Of a stretch of DNA of 64,000 nt, positions 52,463 through 61,556 are shown one piece after another. A model generated the notes under the pieces. That model had not been told where the DNA came from. It made no database searches and saw only the letters and a list, made by a program, of their open reading frames with translations. Both the position numbers and the translations under genes were made by a program. The stretch comes from Pseudomonas laurentiana (GTDB lineage: Bacteria > Pseudomonadota > Gammaproteobacteria > Pseudomonadales > Pseudomonadaceae): positions 62,001 through 126,000 of the forward strand of contig NZ_BMQU01000016.1 in assembly GCF_014648275.1 (NCBI RefSeq), written 5' to 3'. Numbering within the stretch: position 1 is the first letter of the stretch; every line of letters begins with the position of its first letter.

Positions 52463-53269
52463 ATGGAACTCATCGACATCGGCGTTAACCTGACCAACCC
52501 GAGCTTTGCTGGCCAACAGGCCGCTTTGCTTGAGCGTGCCGAGGCCGCCGGTGTAAGCCAGATGCTGGTTACGGGTACCAGCCTGGCAGGCAGCGAGCAG
52601 GCACTGGAACTGTGCCTGCAACTTGATGAACCGGGCCTGCGCTTGTTCAGTACTGCGGGCATCCACCCCCACGATGCCAGCAGTTGGACAACGGACAGTG
52701 CTCGCCAACTGCGAACACTCCTGGAGCAGCCACGTGTGCGCGCGGTGGGTGAATGCGGACTGGACTTCAATCGCGACTTTTCCCCTCGCCCTAAGCAGGA
52801 AAAAGTCCTGGAGGAGCACCTGAGCCTGGCGGCTGAACTGCAGATGCCGGTATTCCTCCATGAACGCGATGCCAGCGAACGTCTGCTGCAGATCCTCAAG
52901 GGCTTTCGTGATCGCCTACCTGCCGCCGTGGTGCATTGCTTCACAGGCGAACGCACCGCGCTGTTCGGTTACCTCGATCTGGACCTGCATATCGGGATCA
53001 CAGGCTGGATCTGCGACGAGCGCCGCGGCACACACCTTCACCCACTGGTCAGCAGCATTCCTCGGGGCCGACTGATGCTTGAAAGCGATGCCCCCTACCT
53101 GCTACCGCGCAGCCTGCGACCCAAACCTAAAAGTGGCCGCAACGAGCCGGCCTTTCTGCCTGAAGTGCTCAATGAAGTGGCGCGTCATCGCGGCGAAACC
53201 CCAGAACAGGTAGCAGGCCATACCACCGCCTGCGCCCGGGCCTTCTTCAGCCTGCCGGAGATTGCTTGA
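52463..53269 (+). CDS. tatD: TatD-family deoxyribonuclease
   Basis: A 268-residue metal-dependent nuclease. The N-terminus [15 protein letters not shown] is specific to TatD (not YcfH/YjjV, which have HxH). Metal ligands appear in [24 protein letters not shown] and [12 protein letters not shown]. It degrades DNA 3' to 5' and takes part in DNA repair of H2O2 damage in E. coli. The start follows CGAGGTAGG. No tatABC is adjacent. Confidence 0.94.
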   Translation: MELIDIGVNLTNPSFAGQQAALLERAEAAGVSQMLVTGTSLAGSEQALELCLQLDEPGLRLFSTAGIHPHDASSWTTDSARQLRTLLEQPRVRAVGECGLDFNRDFSPRPKQEKVLEEHLSLAAELQMPVFLHERDASERLLQILKGFRDRLPAAVVHCFTGERTALFGYLDLDLHIGITGWICDERRGTHLHPLVSSIPRGRLMLESDAPYLLPRSLRPKPKSGRNEPAFLPEVLNEVARHRGETPEQVAGHTTACARAFFSLPEIA

Positions 53270-53355
53270 CGCATATCAAGACTTACCCGTAAAAGCGAAG
53301 GCAAAATGATGGCACCTTGCCAAAAATAACTCCGCTCAATCAGAGAAGACCTACC

Positions 53356-54834
53356 ATGGGTGCCTGGCTTAGCAATATCTCCCTGAAATACAAATTCTGG
53401 GCCGTCAACGCTGTCGCCTTCGTCACAACGTTGTTCCTGGTGCTGTATGCCGTGCACCTGGAGCAGCAAGCCCGGGCCGAAGAAGCCCAGAACAAGGCGC
53501 AGACGGAAGCACGTCTGCTGGCGGCCTGGCCTGCGGGCCAACCGCTGCCTCAGGATCATCGATACCTGAACATCAGTGCCGGGCAAACCCCAAGCTTCAA
53601 TGGCGAAGCCCTGCCCGCCTTGAGCACGGCACAAGGCTGGGTCTCGTTGAGCCGCTTTCCGGTGCTGGGCGACGACCCGCTGGTTGGCGCCCAGGTCATC
53701 AGCCGCGACGGTCAGCAGATCGCAGTGATGGCCCAGGCCCCGAGCCTGTTTCAAGTGTTCAGCGACCGATTCGTCAACTATGCCGTGTGCGTACTGATCC
53801 TGATGCTGGCCATGCTCTGCGCCTCGCAACTGCTGATCCGGTTCCTGCTCAGCCAGCTCAACACGCTCAAGGACGTGATGCTCCATGTGGAGAAGACCGG
53901 TGACCTGTCGGCCCGGGTACCACTGGCCTGCGGCGATGAAGTCGGGCAGATGGCCTCGGCATTCAATGCCATGCAGACCACCTATCACCGCGTCGTCAAC
54001 ACCGTCGCTCGCACGGCAGCGCAACTTGACTCCGGCGCGGCACGCCTGGCCGCAAGCATGAGCGAGGTACGCCACGGCATGCTTGGCCAACAAAGTGAAA
54101 CCGACCAGGCCGCGACGGCGATCAACGAAATGTCCGCCACCGTGTACCACATTGCTCAGCATGCCGGCGCTACCCGCGACCTGTCGCAGACTGCTGACGC
54201 CCTGGCCGGCAGCGGCCAGGAAGTGGTCAGCCGGGTACAGACCTCGATTGCCGGATTGTCCAGCGGTGTGCAGCAAACCGCTGAAATGATCCACCAGCTC
54301 GCCGAAGACAGCCAGAAGATCAATGGTGTGGTGAACGTGATCCACAGCATCGCCGAGCAAACCAACCTGCTCGCCCTCAACGCCGCCATCGAGGCCGCAC
54401 GTGCGGGTGACCTGGGCCGTGGTTTCGCGGTCGTCGCCGACGAGGTGCGCAATCTGGCCAAACGCGTGCAGACATCCACCGACGAGATCACCACCATGGT
54501 CGCTGCCTTGCAAGCGGGTACCCGTGATGCCGTGGACTTCATGCAGGAAAGCTCGTACAAGGCCGACGATTGCGTCAAGCAGGCGCAGGAAGCTGGCGAA
54601 GCCTTGGCCGAGATCACCGGCGCCGTGGCGCAGATGCGTGAAAGCAATACCCAGATCGCTGTCGCAGCGGAACAACAAAGCCAGGTGGCCGAAGAAATGA
54701 ACCGCGCCGTGGTGAGTATCCGCGACGTCACCGAGGAAACCGTACAGCAGACCGTCGATTCGGCCACCACCAGCAGCGAACTGGCAACCCTGGCCGGCGA
54801 ATTGAGCAAAGCCATCGGCCAGCTCAAGTTGTAA
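53356..54834 (+). CDS. Methyl-accepting chemotaxis protein
   Basis: A 492-residue chemoreceptor. TM1 is at about residues 13-33 and TM2 at about 141-163, leaving a periplasmic domain of only about 105 residues, too short for the common four-helix-bundle or double Cache sensors. A HAMP domain follows (about 165-215). The signalling domain carries the invariant hairpin [37 protein letters not shown]. It has no obvious CheR-binding C-terminal pentapeptide. The start at 53356 was chosen over 53317. The ligand is unknown; no che genes are nearby. Confidence 0.93.
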   Translation: MGAWLSNISLKYKFWAVNAVAFVTTLFLVLYAVHLEQQARAEEAQNKAQTEARLLAAWPAGQPLPQDHRYLNISAGQTPSFNGEALPALSTAQGWVSLSRFPVLGDDPLVGAQVISRDGQQIAVMAQAPSLFQVFSDRFVNYAVCVLILMLAMLCASQLLIRFLLSQLNTLKDVMLHVEKTGDLSARVPLACGDEVGQMASAFNAMQTTYHRVVNTVARTAAQLDSGAARLAASMSEVRHGMLGQQSETDQAATAINEMSATVYHIAQHAGATRDLSQTADALAGSGQEVVSRVQTSIAGLSSGVQQTAEMIHQLAEDSQKINGVVNVIHSIAEQTNLLALNAAIEAARAGDLGRGFAVVADEVRNLAKRVQTSTDEITTMVAALQAGTRDAVDFMQESSYKADDCVKQAQEAGEALAEITGAVAQMRESNTQIAVAAEQQSQVAEEMNRAVVSIRDVTEETVQQTVDSATTSSELATLAGELSKAIGQLKL

Positions 54835-54920
54835 CCCCGATAGACAGGCCCCATTGGCCCTCATTCGAGGGCCAAACTATTCTTCAGGTATGAGTCGATA
54901 ACTGCCTGAGGAGCCTTGCG

Positions 54921-55283
54921 ATGAGCAAACGCCTGCCCAACCTGCCCGCCTGGCAATGGCGAAATTACCATCATCACCACCGTCACCCGACCAACCTGGC
55001 GCTGCACTTGATTGCCGTACCGTTGTTCGTCCTTGGCACGTTACTGGTGCTGACTGGCCTGTTCAATCTGGATCTGGGCGTCATGGCCGTGGGGGTGTTA
55101 GCCCTGTTCGCCGCGCTCACACTGCAGCGTCAGGGGCATCGTCTGGAAGCACAACAACCTGAACCCTTCAGTAATCGCAAGGACGCTGTGCATAGGGTAC
55201 TGGTGGAGCAATTCATTACCTTCCCGCGCTTTGTCCTCAGCGGTGCCTGGTGGCGCGCATGGCGCGAACGGCACCGTCACTGA
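54921..55283 (+). CDS. Mpo1-like (DUF962) membrane protein
   Basis: A 120-residue protein with two or three membrane segments (about residues 25-45, 48-65, 95-110). The N-terminal NYHHHHRHPTNLALHLIAVPLFVLG has the HxxxxH-HxxxHxxxxP-type pattern of the Mpo1-like family; the yeast enzyme is a dioxygenase that shortens 2-hydroxy fatty acids. The His residues that bind Fe(II) are present near the start. The bacterial substrate is unknown. Located 87 bases after the chemoreceptor. Confidence 0.85.
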   Translation: MSKRLPNLPAWQWRNYHHHHRHPTNLALHLIAVPLFVLGTLLVLTGLFNLDLGVMAVGVLALFAALTLQRQGHRLEAQQPEPFSNRKDAVHRVLVEQFITFPRFVLSGAWWRAWRERHRH

Positions 55284-55321
55284 CCTTGGGGGAAAAACTC
55301 AGGCCATGCCAATTGACCGGT

Positions 55322-56089
55322 TTATCGACGCTCAATGTCTGCCTGCAATTGCGCCAGGCTCCGGTCGGCGCGAGCCTCAGCCTCGCGCAACTGGCTTTGC
55401 CAGTGCCCGACACAGGGCATCAGGTCGCGTTGCTGCTCAGCCTGCAACAACCACTGCACCAGGTCGTGCCAGTCGCCCAGATCGCCCTGTACGCACTTGA
55501 GCTGCTGCTGTAGCCGATCAGTCAGACGCTCCAGTTGCGGATAGGCCTCGGCACCATAGCGGACCCGCTTGACCAACAAGCGCAGGCGATGGCGATCATG
55601 GGCAGGATCCTTGAGTGCCTTGTGCAACCCCTTCCACTGCGTACCCAGACGCTTGTCGATGCGCTGGCTCAGGCGGCGAGTCAGTTTCTGGCGCTGCGCC
55701 GCACGCAGAAACACGGGAAAAGCATCAATGATCGCCTGCAGCCGTTGCAGCTCCGCGCTAACGGCTACCTGCGCGAATGCCTCGCCCTCCTTGTCCAGCC
55801 GTCGCTGGGCAGCCGCATGCTGGCCACGCTCCAACAGTTGGGCGGCCAGTACCTCGCGGTCACGCAACGGGGTTGTCAGCTCACCCAGCCTGCCTGCGGC
55901 ATGTTCCAGGTGGTCAACCCCAGGCAAACCACGCAGGGGCCTCAGCAGGCTGCGTAAACGCCTCACACCGATGCGCAGGTCATGCAACGCCTCGCTGTCC
56001 GTATTGGCCTCAAGACGCGCCTGACACGCCATCAAGCGAACCTGCAGGCTCAGCATCTGGGCAATTACATGATCGAGCATTGCCGCCAT
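55322..56089 (-). CDS. CHAD domain-containing protein
   Basis: A 255-residue all-helical CHAD protein. The pattern of conserved His and basic residues includes VHDLRIGVRRLRSLLRPLRG (residues about 37-56) and DRHRLRLLVKRVRYGAEAY (about 165-185). CHAD domains bind inorganic polyphosphate and are often found near polyphosphate granules; that is the likely role. The start at ATG 56089 has AGGAG upstream; the frame starts earlier with TTG. It lies 11 bases downstream of a small lipoprotein gene and may be cotranscribed. Confidence 0.88.
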   Translation of the reverse strand: MAAMLDHVIAQMLSLQVRLMACQARLEANTDSEALHDLRIGVRRLRSLLRPLRGLPGVDHLEHAAGRLGELTTPLRDREVLAAQLLERGQHAAAQRRLDKEGEAFAQVAVSAELQRLQAIIDAFPVFLRAAQRQKLTRRLSQRIDKRLGTQWKGLHKALKDPAHDRHRLRLLVKRVRYGAEAYPQLERLTDRLQQQLKCVQGDLGDWHDLVQWLLQAEQQRDLMPCVGHWQSQLREAEARADRSLAQLQADIERR

Positions 56090-56106
56090 GTCCAACTCCT
56101 GAGAGG

Positions 56107-56385
56107 TTAACGTCCAGCGCGGGATTCACGGATGTAGAAACGGGCTCTCTCGGCTTTGCTGGTGCAGCCATCGAACGCCTCGAACTGCTGTTGGGTCTTG
56201 GCGCCGGTCAACAGTGACAATGCCTTAGAGTAGCTCACGGTACCCGCGAAGCCTTCGGCCTTGGCCAGGTCGAGCTCTTTCCAGGCCGCGTCGAGCTGCG
56301 TGGCGCAACTGTCGCGATAGGCCGTCTTACCGGCACAACCGCTCAGGGCCAAGGCAATCAGCGCCAGGGAAATCCATGCTTTCAT
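56107..56385 (-). CDS. Small lipoprotein, function unknown
   Basis: A 92-residue protein. MKAWISLALIALALSGC is a lipoprotein signal peptide with the lipobox LSGC (Cys17). The mature part is helical with two cysteines (YRDSCATQLDAAWKELDLAKAEG; FDGCTSKAERARFYI). GAGGTG precedes the start at 56385. It may be anchored in the outer membrane (no Asp at position +2). I do not recognise a named family. The CHAD gene follows after 17 bases on the same strand. Confidence 0.8.
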   Translation of the reverse strand: MKAWISLALIALALSGCAGKTAYRDSCATQLDAAWKELDLAKAEGFAGTVSYSKALSLLTGAKTQQQFEAFDGCTSKAERARFYIRESRAGR

Positions 56386-56547
56386 CAGCAACACCTCAAA
56401 GAAAAAAACCAAGTGGGAAACTTCGACGGCAGGGTTGAACAAAAGTGCCCCGCTCAGCCTAACGCAGCGTGTCTATCGATTGAAGCACAGCTACGATTAG
56501 GTGCATTGTTAGACCATTGACGGACGAATACCGCCCCAGGAGCAATC

Positions 56548-57585
56548 ATGAGCAAACGTGTGGCACTGGTGTTGGGGTCGGGTGGTGCTCGAGGCTATGC
56601 GCATATTGGCGTGATCGAGGAAATCGAACGTCGAGGTTACGATATCGCCTGTATTGCTGGCTGCTCCATGGGCGCGGTGGTTGGCGGGATTTACGCAGCG
56701 GGCAAACTTGATCAGTACCGCAACTGGATTGAAAGCCTGGACTACCTGGATGTACTGCGCCTGGTGGACGTGAGCTTCCGTCTCGGGGCGATTCGCGGCG
56801 AAAAGATCTTCGGTCAAATCCGCAAGATCGTCGGCGAGATCAACATCGAAGAACTGCGGATTCCCTACACCGCCGTCGCCGCCGACCTGACCAACCAACA
56901 GGAAATCTGGTTTCAGGAAGGCTGCCTGCATCAGGCGATGCGTGCCTCCGCAGCAATTCCGAGCCTGTTCACGCCCGTGGTGCAAGGCAACCGCATGCTG
57001 GTCGACGGCGGCATCCTCAATCCGTTGCCGATCATCCCGGTAGTGTCGAGCCATTGCGACCTGATCATTGCGGTCAACCTTAACGCAACCAACCAGAAAC
57101 ACTACCAGTTACCGGTCATCGAACGCCCCCCAGCCTTCAGAATGCGCTTTGACAGCCTGATCAGCTCGCTCGGTTCGCACCTTCCATTTCGGCGCAAACA
57201 GGCCGAGCACCTGATACAACTGGACCAGGAAATCAGCCCGGTCACACCGGCCCCTAACCCCTGGCTCAGCGAAGCCGCCGACCCCGAAGCCCAGCAGCCG
57301 GCAGCGGCACCGGAAATCGACGGAGCGCCAAAATCGGCCAGCGGCTCATTCATCATCGACAACGTTGGCCCAGCGTCGCTGCTGGACCTGATCAACCAGA
57401 GTTTCGAGGTGATGCAGACGTCGCTGGCACAATACAAAATCGCCGGCTACCCGCCGGATGTACTGATCAACGTGCCGAAACGGGTGTGTCGCTTCTTTGA
57501 GTTCTACAAGGCACCTGAGCTGATTGCGCTGGGACGGCAGATAGCCAGCGATACCCTGGACAACTATGAAGGAGAGCGGCGCTAA
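56548..57585 (+). CDS. Patatin-like phospholipase (RssA-like)
   Basis: A 345-residue protein with the patatin catalytic dyad: oxyanion loop GSGGARGYAHIG (residues 10-21), nucleophile Ser40 in GCSMG and Asp153 in DGGILNPLP. The second half (about 200-345) contains a Pro/Ala-rich linker (APNPWLSEAADPEAQQPAAAPE) and a helical domain of unknown role. RssA-type proteins are intracellular phospholipases or esterases whose substrates are little known. Single gene; convergent with kdpE. Confidence 0.92.
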   Translation: MSKRVALVLGSGGARGYAHIGVIEEIERRGYDIACIAGCSMGAVVGGIYAAGKLDQYRNWIESLDYLDVLRLVDVSFRLGAIRGEKIFGQIRKIVGEINIEELRIPYTAVAADLTNQQEIWFQEGCLHQAMRASAAIPSLFTPVVQGNRMLVDGGILNPLPIIPVVSSHCDLIIAVNLNATNQKHYQLPVIERPPAFRMRFDSLISSLGSHLPFRRKQAEHLIQLDQEISPVTPAPNPWLSEAADPEAQQPAAAPEIDGAPKSASGSFIIDNVGPASLLDLINQSFEVMQTSLAQYKIAGYPPDVLINVPKRVCRFFEFYKAPELIALGRQIASDTLDNYEGERR

Positions 57586-57615
57586 GCGAGGCTGGCGGCT
57601 ACAAAACCCTGGCGT

Positions 57616-58314
57616 TCAAATCGCGTCGGGACCGATCAATCGATACCCCACGCCGGGTTCTGTGACGATAAACCGCGGCGAGGTGGGATCATCACCCAGC
57701 TTCTGCCGTACGTGGGCAACAACGATCCGCAAGTAGTGACTGTCATCGACATGGGTCGGCCCCCAGATGTCCTTGAGCAGTTGCTGCTGGGTAATCACCC
57801 GCCCCGGATGGCTGGCCAACTGCGCCAACAAGGCGTACTCCTTACGCGTCAACGCCACTTCAACACCGTCGAGGGTTACCCGGCGAAACGCAAGATCAAC
57901 GGTCAGCGGCCCGAAGCAGGGTGCAGATTCCTGCGCGACCGCCTGTGGCGCCTGACGCAACAGCGCCCGAACCCGCGCCAGGAACTCCTGGATACCAAAG
58001 GGTTTGGTGACATAGTCATTGGCACCACCATCCAGCGCCTCGACCTTCTGCACTTCACTGGCCCGCACTGACAAGACCAGCACCGGCACCTGGCTCCATT
58101 CGCGTAACTCGCGCAGCACGTGTTGCCCGTCCATGTCCGGCAAGCCGAGGTCAAGTACCACCAGGTCCGGGCGGGCCAACGCCGCCTGGCTCAGCCCTTC
58201 GCTGCCCGTCGCAGCCTCCAGTACCTTGTAGCCTTGGGAGCTGAGGCTGATGCGCAGAAATTTACGAATCTGTGGTTCGTCGTCAATGACCAGCAAGGTC
58301 GCGGTCTGGCTCAT
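57616..58314 (-). CDS. kdpE: KDP operon response regulator KdpE
   Basis: A 232-residue OmpR-type regulator. The acidic pocket has Asp11-Asp12, the phosphoacceptor is Asp55 (LDLGLPDMDG), and the conserved Lys is in DYVTKPF. The winged helix follows (LTRKEYALLAQLASHPGRVIT; IVVAHVRQKLGDD; EPGVGYRLIG). It overlaps kdpD by 4 bases (ATGA) and closes the kdpABCDE unit. It should activate kdp transcription under potassium limitation. Confidence 0.95.
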   Translation of the reverse strand: MSQTATLLVIDDEPQIRKFLRISLSSQGYKVLEAATGSEGLSQAALARPDLVVLDLGLPDMDGQHVLRELREWSQVPVLVLSVRASEVQKVEALDGGANDYVTKPFGIQEFLARVRALLRQAPQAVAQESAPCFGPLTVDLAFRRVTLDGVEVALTRKEYALLAQLASHPGRVITQQQLLKDIWGPTHVDDSHYLRIVVAHVRQKLGDDPTSPRFIVTEPGVGYRLIGPDAI

Positions 58315-60965
58315 GGCGTGTCGCTGTCCAGTTCAGGTTGGGCCGGGAGCGGCAAGCATAGTGTGATACAGGTGCCCTGGCCATCAATGCCCTCGGCAAC
58401 CCGTATATGTCCGCCATGGGCGCCGATCATGCCCTGGCAAATCGCCAGGCCAAGACCTGTACCCTGCCCGCCTCGGTCTCCTCGGGCAGCGGTGTAGAAC
58501 ATGTCGAAGATCCGTTCACGCTCGTTCGGTGGAATGCCCGGGCCTTGGTCGCTGACCGCGAAACACAGCATCTTTTCTTCGATGGTGACACACAGGTCGA
58601 GTCGCCCTTGAGGCGGCGAAAAGCGTGCAGCGTTTTCCAGTACGTTGATCAGGGCCTGTTCAATCAGCGCCGCATGAACGTACAGCAAGGGCAGGTCTGC
58701 CGGAACGTCAGCGTGCAGTTGAAACGGCGCCAGTACCACTCGCAGGCGGTTCAACGCGCTGCCGACGATATCTGCCGGTGCCACCCAGTCGCGGGCCAGC
58801 GTCAGCCCTCCGTGGCCGAGCCGGGTCATGTCCAGCAGGTTCTGGATATAGCGGTCAAGGCGCTCGGCCTCGTCCCGAGTACCTTCAAGCAACTCACGAC
58901 GGTCCTCAAGAGGAATGGCCTCGCCCAGTGCCAGCAGGCTGTCGATGCTGCCCCGCATGGCGGTGAGCGGAGTACGCAAATCATGGGAGACCGAGGCCAG
59001 CAAGGCACTGCGCAATTGCTCGGTCTCACCATGCAACCGCGCAGCCTCCAATTCATCGGCCAGCCGGGCGCGCGCCAGGGCCTGAGCCAGTGGCTGACTC
59101 AAGGCCTTGAGCATGCGCTGGCGCTGCGGCGTCAGCACATGCCCTTCACGGGGACGAACACCGAGCAAGGCCAGAGGTCCCTCCTCGGCAGACAATGGCC
59201 ACCACCACCATCGCCCATTGGGCAGGGTGTCGCTGCCAAGCCCCGCAGCCTGGTCGTGCTGCCAAGCCCAATCGGCGGCGGCACGCTCATTGTCGCTGAA
59301 CTGCAATGCCCCACCACTGGCCACCCGCAGTGCACCTTCGGCATCGCGTTCGAGCAGGCACACCTGCAAATCATGCGGGCTGTCCAGGTACTGGCCGGCG
59401 GCAGTGAACACCGCCTGACGGTCCGTCGCCGCCGTCAGCTTGCGCGACAGGTCGAGCAACTGATTGGTCTGCTCCTGGGTTTCACGCAGTGCTTGTAGCT
59501 GCCGACGCTGGCGGGCAGCCAGGTTACCGGTCAAGGCCGCCATCAACAGGAAGAACAATGAAGTCAGGACATCTTCTTCACGCTGGATGCTCAAGGAAAA
59601 CGTTGGAGGAATGAACAAGAAGTCATAGCTAAGAAACGACAGCACGGCGCAGGCCAGCGCTGGCCCCAGGCTACTGCGTACCGCAACCAGCAGCACAGCG
59701 GCAAGAAACACCAGCGAGATGTTCGGCAACGCCAATACACTGGCAACCGCCCAGGCCAGGCCGCTCGCCAACACCGTGGCTAGCAGCGCCAGCACGTAAT
59801 GGCGCCAGACCCACTCCCCTTCCAGAGGCACGCGCACAGGTTCAGGCTGGGCATCCCGGTTGAGCACGTTGATTTCCAGGCCATGCGCTTCGCGTAACAG
59901 CCGAGCGGCGACCCCAGCACCAAACAGACGACGGCGCAGCCGATCCCGCGACTGCCCGACCAGCACCAGGTTGGCACGGCGCTCGGCCGCATGCTGGATC
60001 AGGGTTTTCGCCACTTCACCAGCACGCAACACCACCACCTCACCGCCCAAGCGCTCAGCCAACTGCTGGGCAGCCTGCAGGCGTTGACGGGCTGTTTCAT
60101 CACGCAACCGACCGTTATCGACATGCACCAGGCTCCAGGGCAAGTGACGACGCTGTGCTACACGACTGGCATGGCGCACCAGCCGTTCGGCCTGCGCATC
60201 ACCATCGACGCCAACCAACAACCGTCCGCGCAACGTCGGCGCGTCTCGCCCCAATTTGCGGTAACCGTGCGCCAGATCGGCATCGACCTGGGCGGCGGCT
60301 GTCTGCATGGCCAACTCGCGCAACGCGGTGAGGTTGGTTTGAGTAAAGAAGGCATCAATCGCAGCGCGGGCCTGCTCGGGCACGTACACCTTGCCATCGC
60401 GCAGCCGCTCCAGCAGCTCACGGGGCGGCAGGTCGATCAGCACCAGTTCAAAGGCCTCCTGCAGCACCCAGTCCGGCAGCGTCTCGCGCACCTGAACACC
60501 TGTGATGCCGCGAATGTGATCATTCAAGCTTTCCAGATGCTGGACGTTGACCGTGGTGTAGACGTCGATGCCCGCCGCCAGCAATTCCTGCACGTCCTGC
60601 CAGCGCTTGGTATGACGACTGCCCGGTGCATTACTGTGGGCCAGCTCATCCACCAGCACCAGTTGGGGAGCGGCCTTGAGCAGACCGTCCAGGTCCATTT
60701 CCTCGAGCATCACACCACGGTATTCCGAACGCACCCGCGGCTGCTGTGGCAAACCGCCGAGCAACGCTTCGGTCTCGGCTCGACCATGGGTTTCGACCAC
60801 CGCCGCCAGCACCTTGACCCCATGCCGCAACTGGGCGTGAGCGGCTTGCAACATCGCATAGGTCTTGCCCACGCCAGGTGCCGCCCCCAGGAACACCTTC
60901 AGTCGGCCGCGGCCCTCGCGCGGCAGCTCGGCCAACAACGCATCGGCGCGTTCGGAATGATTCAT
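58311..60965 (-). CDS. kdpD: Potassium sensor histidine kinase KdpD
   Basis: An 884-residue sensor. The N-terminal KdpD domain (about residues 20-230) has the Walker A GAAPGVGKTYAML and LVDELAHSNAPGSRHTKRWQDV. A Usp-like domain follows (about 245-370), then four membrane helices (about 400-500), a GAF-like region and the kinase domain with SVSHDLRTPLTAMRGS (His) and the ATPase boxes ENAARFSP, DQGPGIP and GTGLGLAI. The order matches E. coli KdpD. It starts 15 bases after kdpC. Confidence 0.96.
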   Translation of the reverse strand: MNHSERADALLAELPREGRGRLKVFLGAAPGVGKTYAMLQAAHAQLRHGVKVLAAVVETHGRAETEALLGGLPQQPRVRSEYRGVMLEEMDLDGLLKAAPQLVLVDELAHSNAPGSRHTKRWQDVQELLAAGIDVYTTVNVQHLESLNDHIRGITGVQVRETLPDWVLQEAFELVLIDLPPRELLERLRDGKVYVPEQARAAIDAFFTQTNLTALRELAMQTAAAQVDADLAHGYRKLGRDAPTLRGRLLVGVDGDAQAERLVRHASRVAQRRHLPWSLVHVDNGRLRDETARQRLQAAQQLAERLGGEVVVLRAGEVAKTLIQHAAERRANLVLVGQSRDRLRRRLFGAGVAARLLREAHGLEINVLNRDAQPEPVRVPLEGEWVWRHYVLALLATVLASGLAWAVASVLALPNISLVFLAAVLLVAVRSSLGPALACAVLSFLSYDFLFIPPTFSLSIQREEDVLTSLFFLLMAALTGNLAARQRRQLQALRETQEQTNQLLDLSRKLTAATDRQAVFTAAGQYLDSPHDLQVCLLERDAEGALRVASGGALQFSDNERAAADWAWQHDQAAGLGSDTLPNGRWWWWPLSAEEGPLALLGVRPREGHVLTPQRQRMLKALSQPLAQALARARLADELEAARLHGETEQLRSALLASVSHDLRTPLTAMRGSIDSLLALGEAIPLEDRRELLEGTRDEAERLDRYIQNLLDMTRLGHGGLTLARDWVAPADIVGSALNRLRVVLAPFQLHADVPADLPLLYVHAALIEQALINVLENAARFSPPQGRLDLCVTIEEKMLCFAVSDQGPGIPPNERERIFDMFYTAARGDRGGQGTGLGLAICQGMIGAHGGHIRVAEGIDGQGTCITLCLPLPAQPELDSDTP

Positions 60966-60980
60966 GGTCTCGGCTTTTCC

Positions 60981-61541
60981 TTATTTCAGCACAGGTGCCA
61001 TTTGATCCAGTGCCCGATTGAGGGCCAGGATATTGACCACCGGCGGGCCAACCAGCGGCTGCAGGGTGAACTGCTCGACCAGACCTTGCAAGGCCTGCAC
61101 CGGAACCTGCCGCGCCGCCGCCACCTTAGGCACCTGATAAGCCACTGCCGCAGGTGGCAGGTGCGGGTCCAGGCCGCTGCCGGAGGTGGTCAACAATGCC
61201 AGGGGAACCGGCCCCTGCTCGGCGGTGAACAAAATTGCCGCCGACGCATCTACGCGACTGGCCAGCGCCGGGTTGCTCGGGGCCAGGTTGCTCGCACCGC
61301 TGGCCACCGTGGCGTAGTCAGCCGCCGAAGGTCGCGACTGGAACCAGGCATCACCTTGGAATGCCTGGGCAATTTGCAGCGAGCCGCGCACCTGCCCCTG
61401 GTCGTCGCGCAGCAAGCTGCCATTGGCCTGTTCGGGAAAAACCACCTGCGCAACGCCGGTAACCACCAATGGGTACACCGCACCGGTGATCAGGGTCATC
61501 AACAGCATCAGGCTCAAGGCCGGACGTACTAGCGTAGTCAT
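60981..61541 (-). CDS. kdpC: Potassium-transporting ATPase subunit C
   Basis: A 186-residue protein with one N-terminal membrane helix (about 7-30) and a periplasmic domain. Motifs: [24 protein letters not shown] and [28 protein letters not shown] are the KdpC family blocks. It stabilises the KdpAB complex. I chose ATG 61541 with GAGGAG 6 bases upstream; the frame starts earlier with TTG at 61547. It follows kdpB by about 15 bases. Confidence 0.96.
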   Translation of the reverse strand: MTTLVRPALSLMLLMTLITGAVYPLVVTGVAQVVFPEQANGSLLRDDQGQVRGSLQIAQAFQGDAWFQSRPSAADYATVASGASNLAPSNPALASRVDASAAILFTAEQGPVPLALLTTSGSGLDPHLPPAAVAYQVPKVAAARQVPVQALQGLVEQFTLQPLVGPPVVNILALNRALDQMAPVLK

Positions 61542-61556
61542 CTTCAACTCCTCGGT

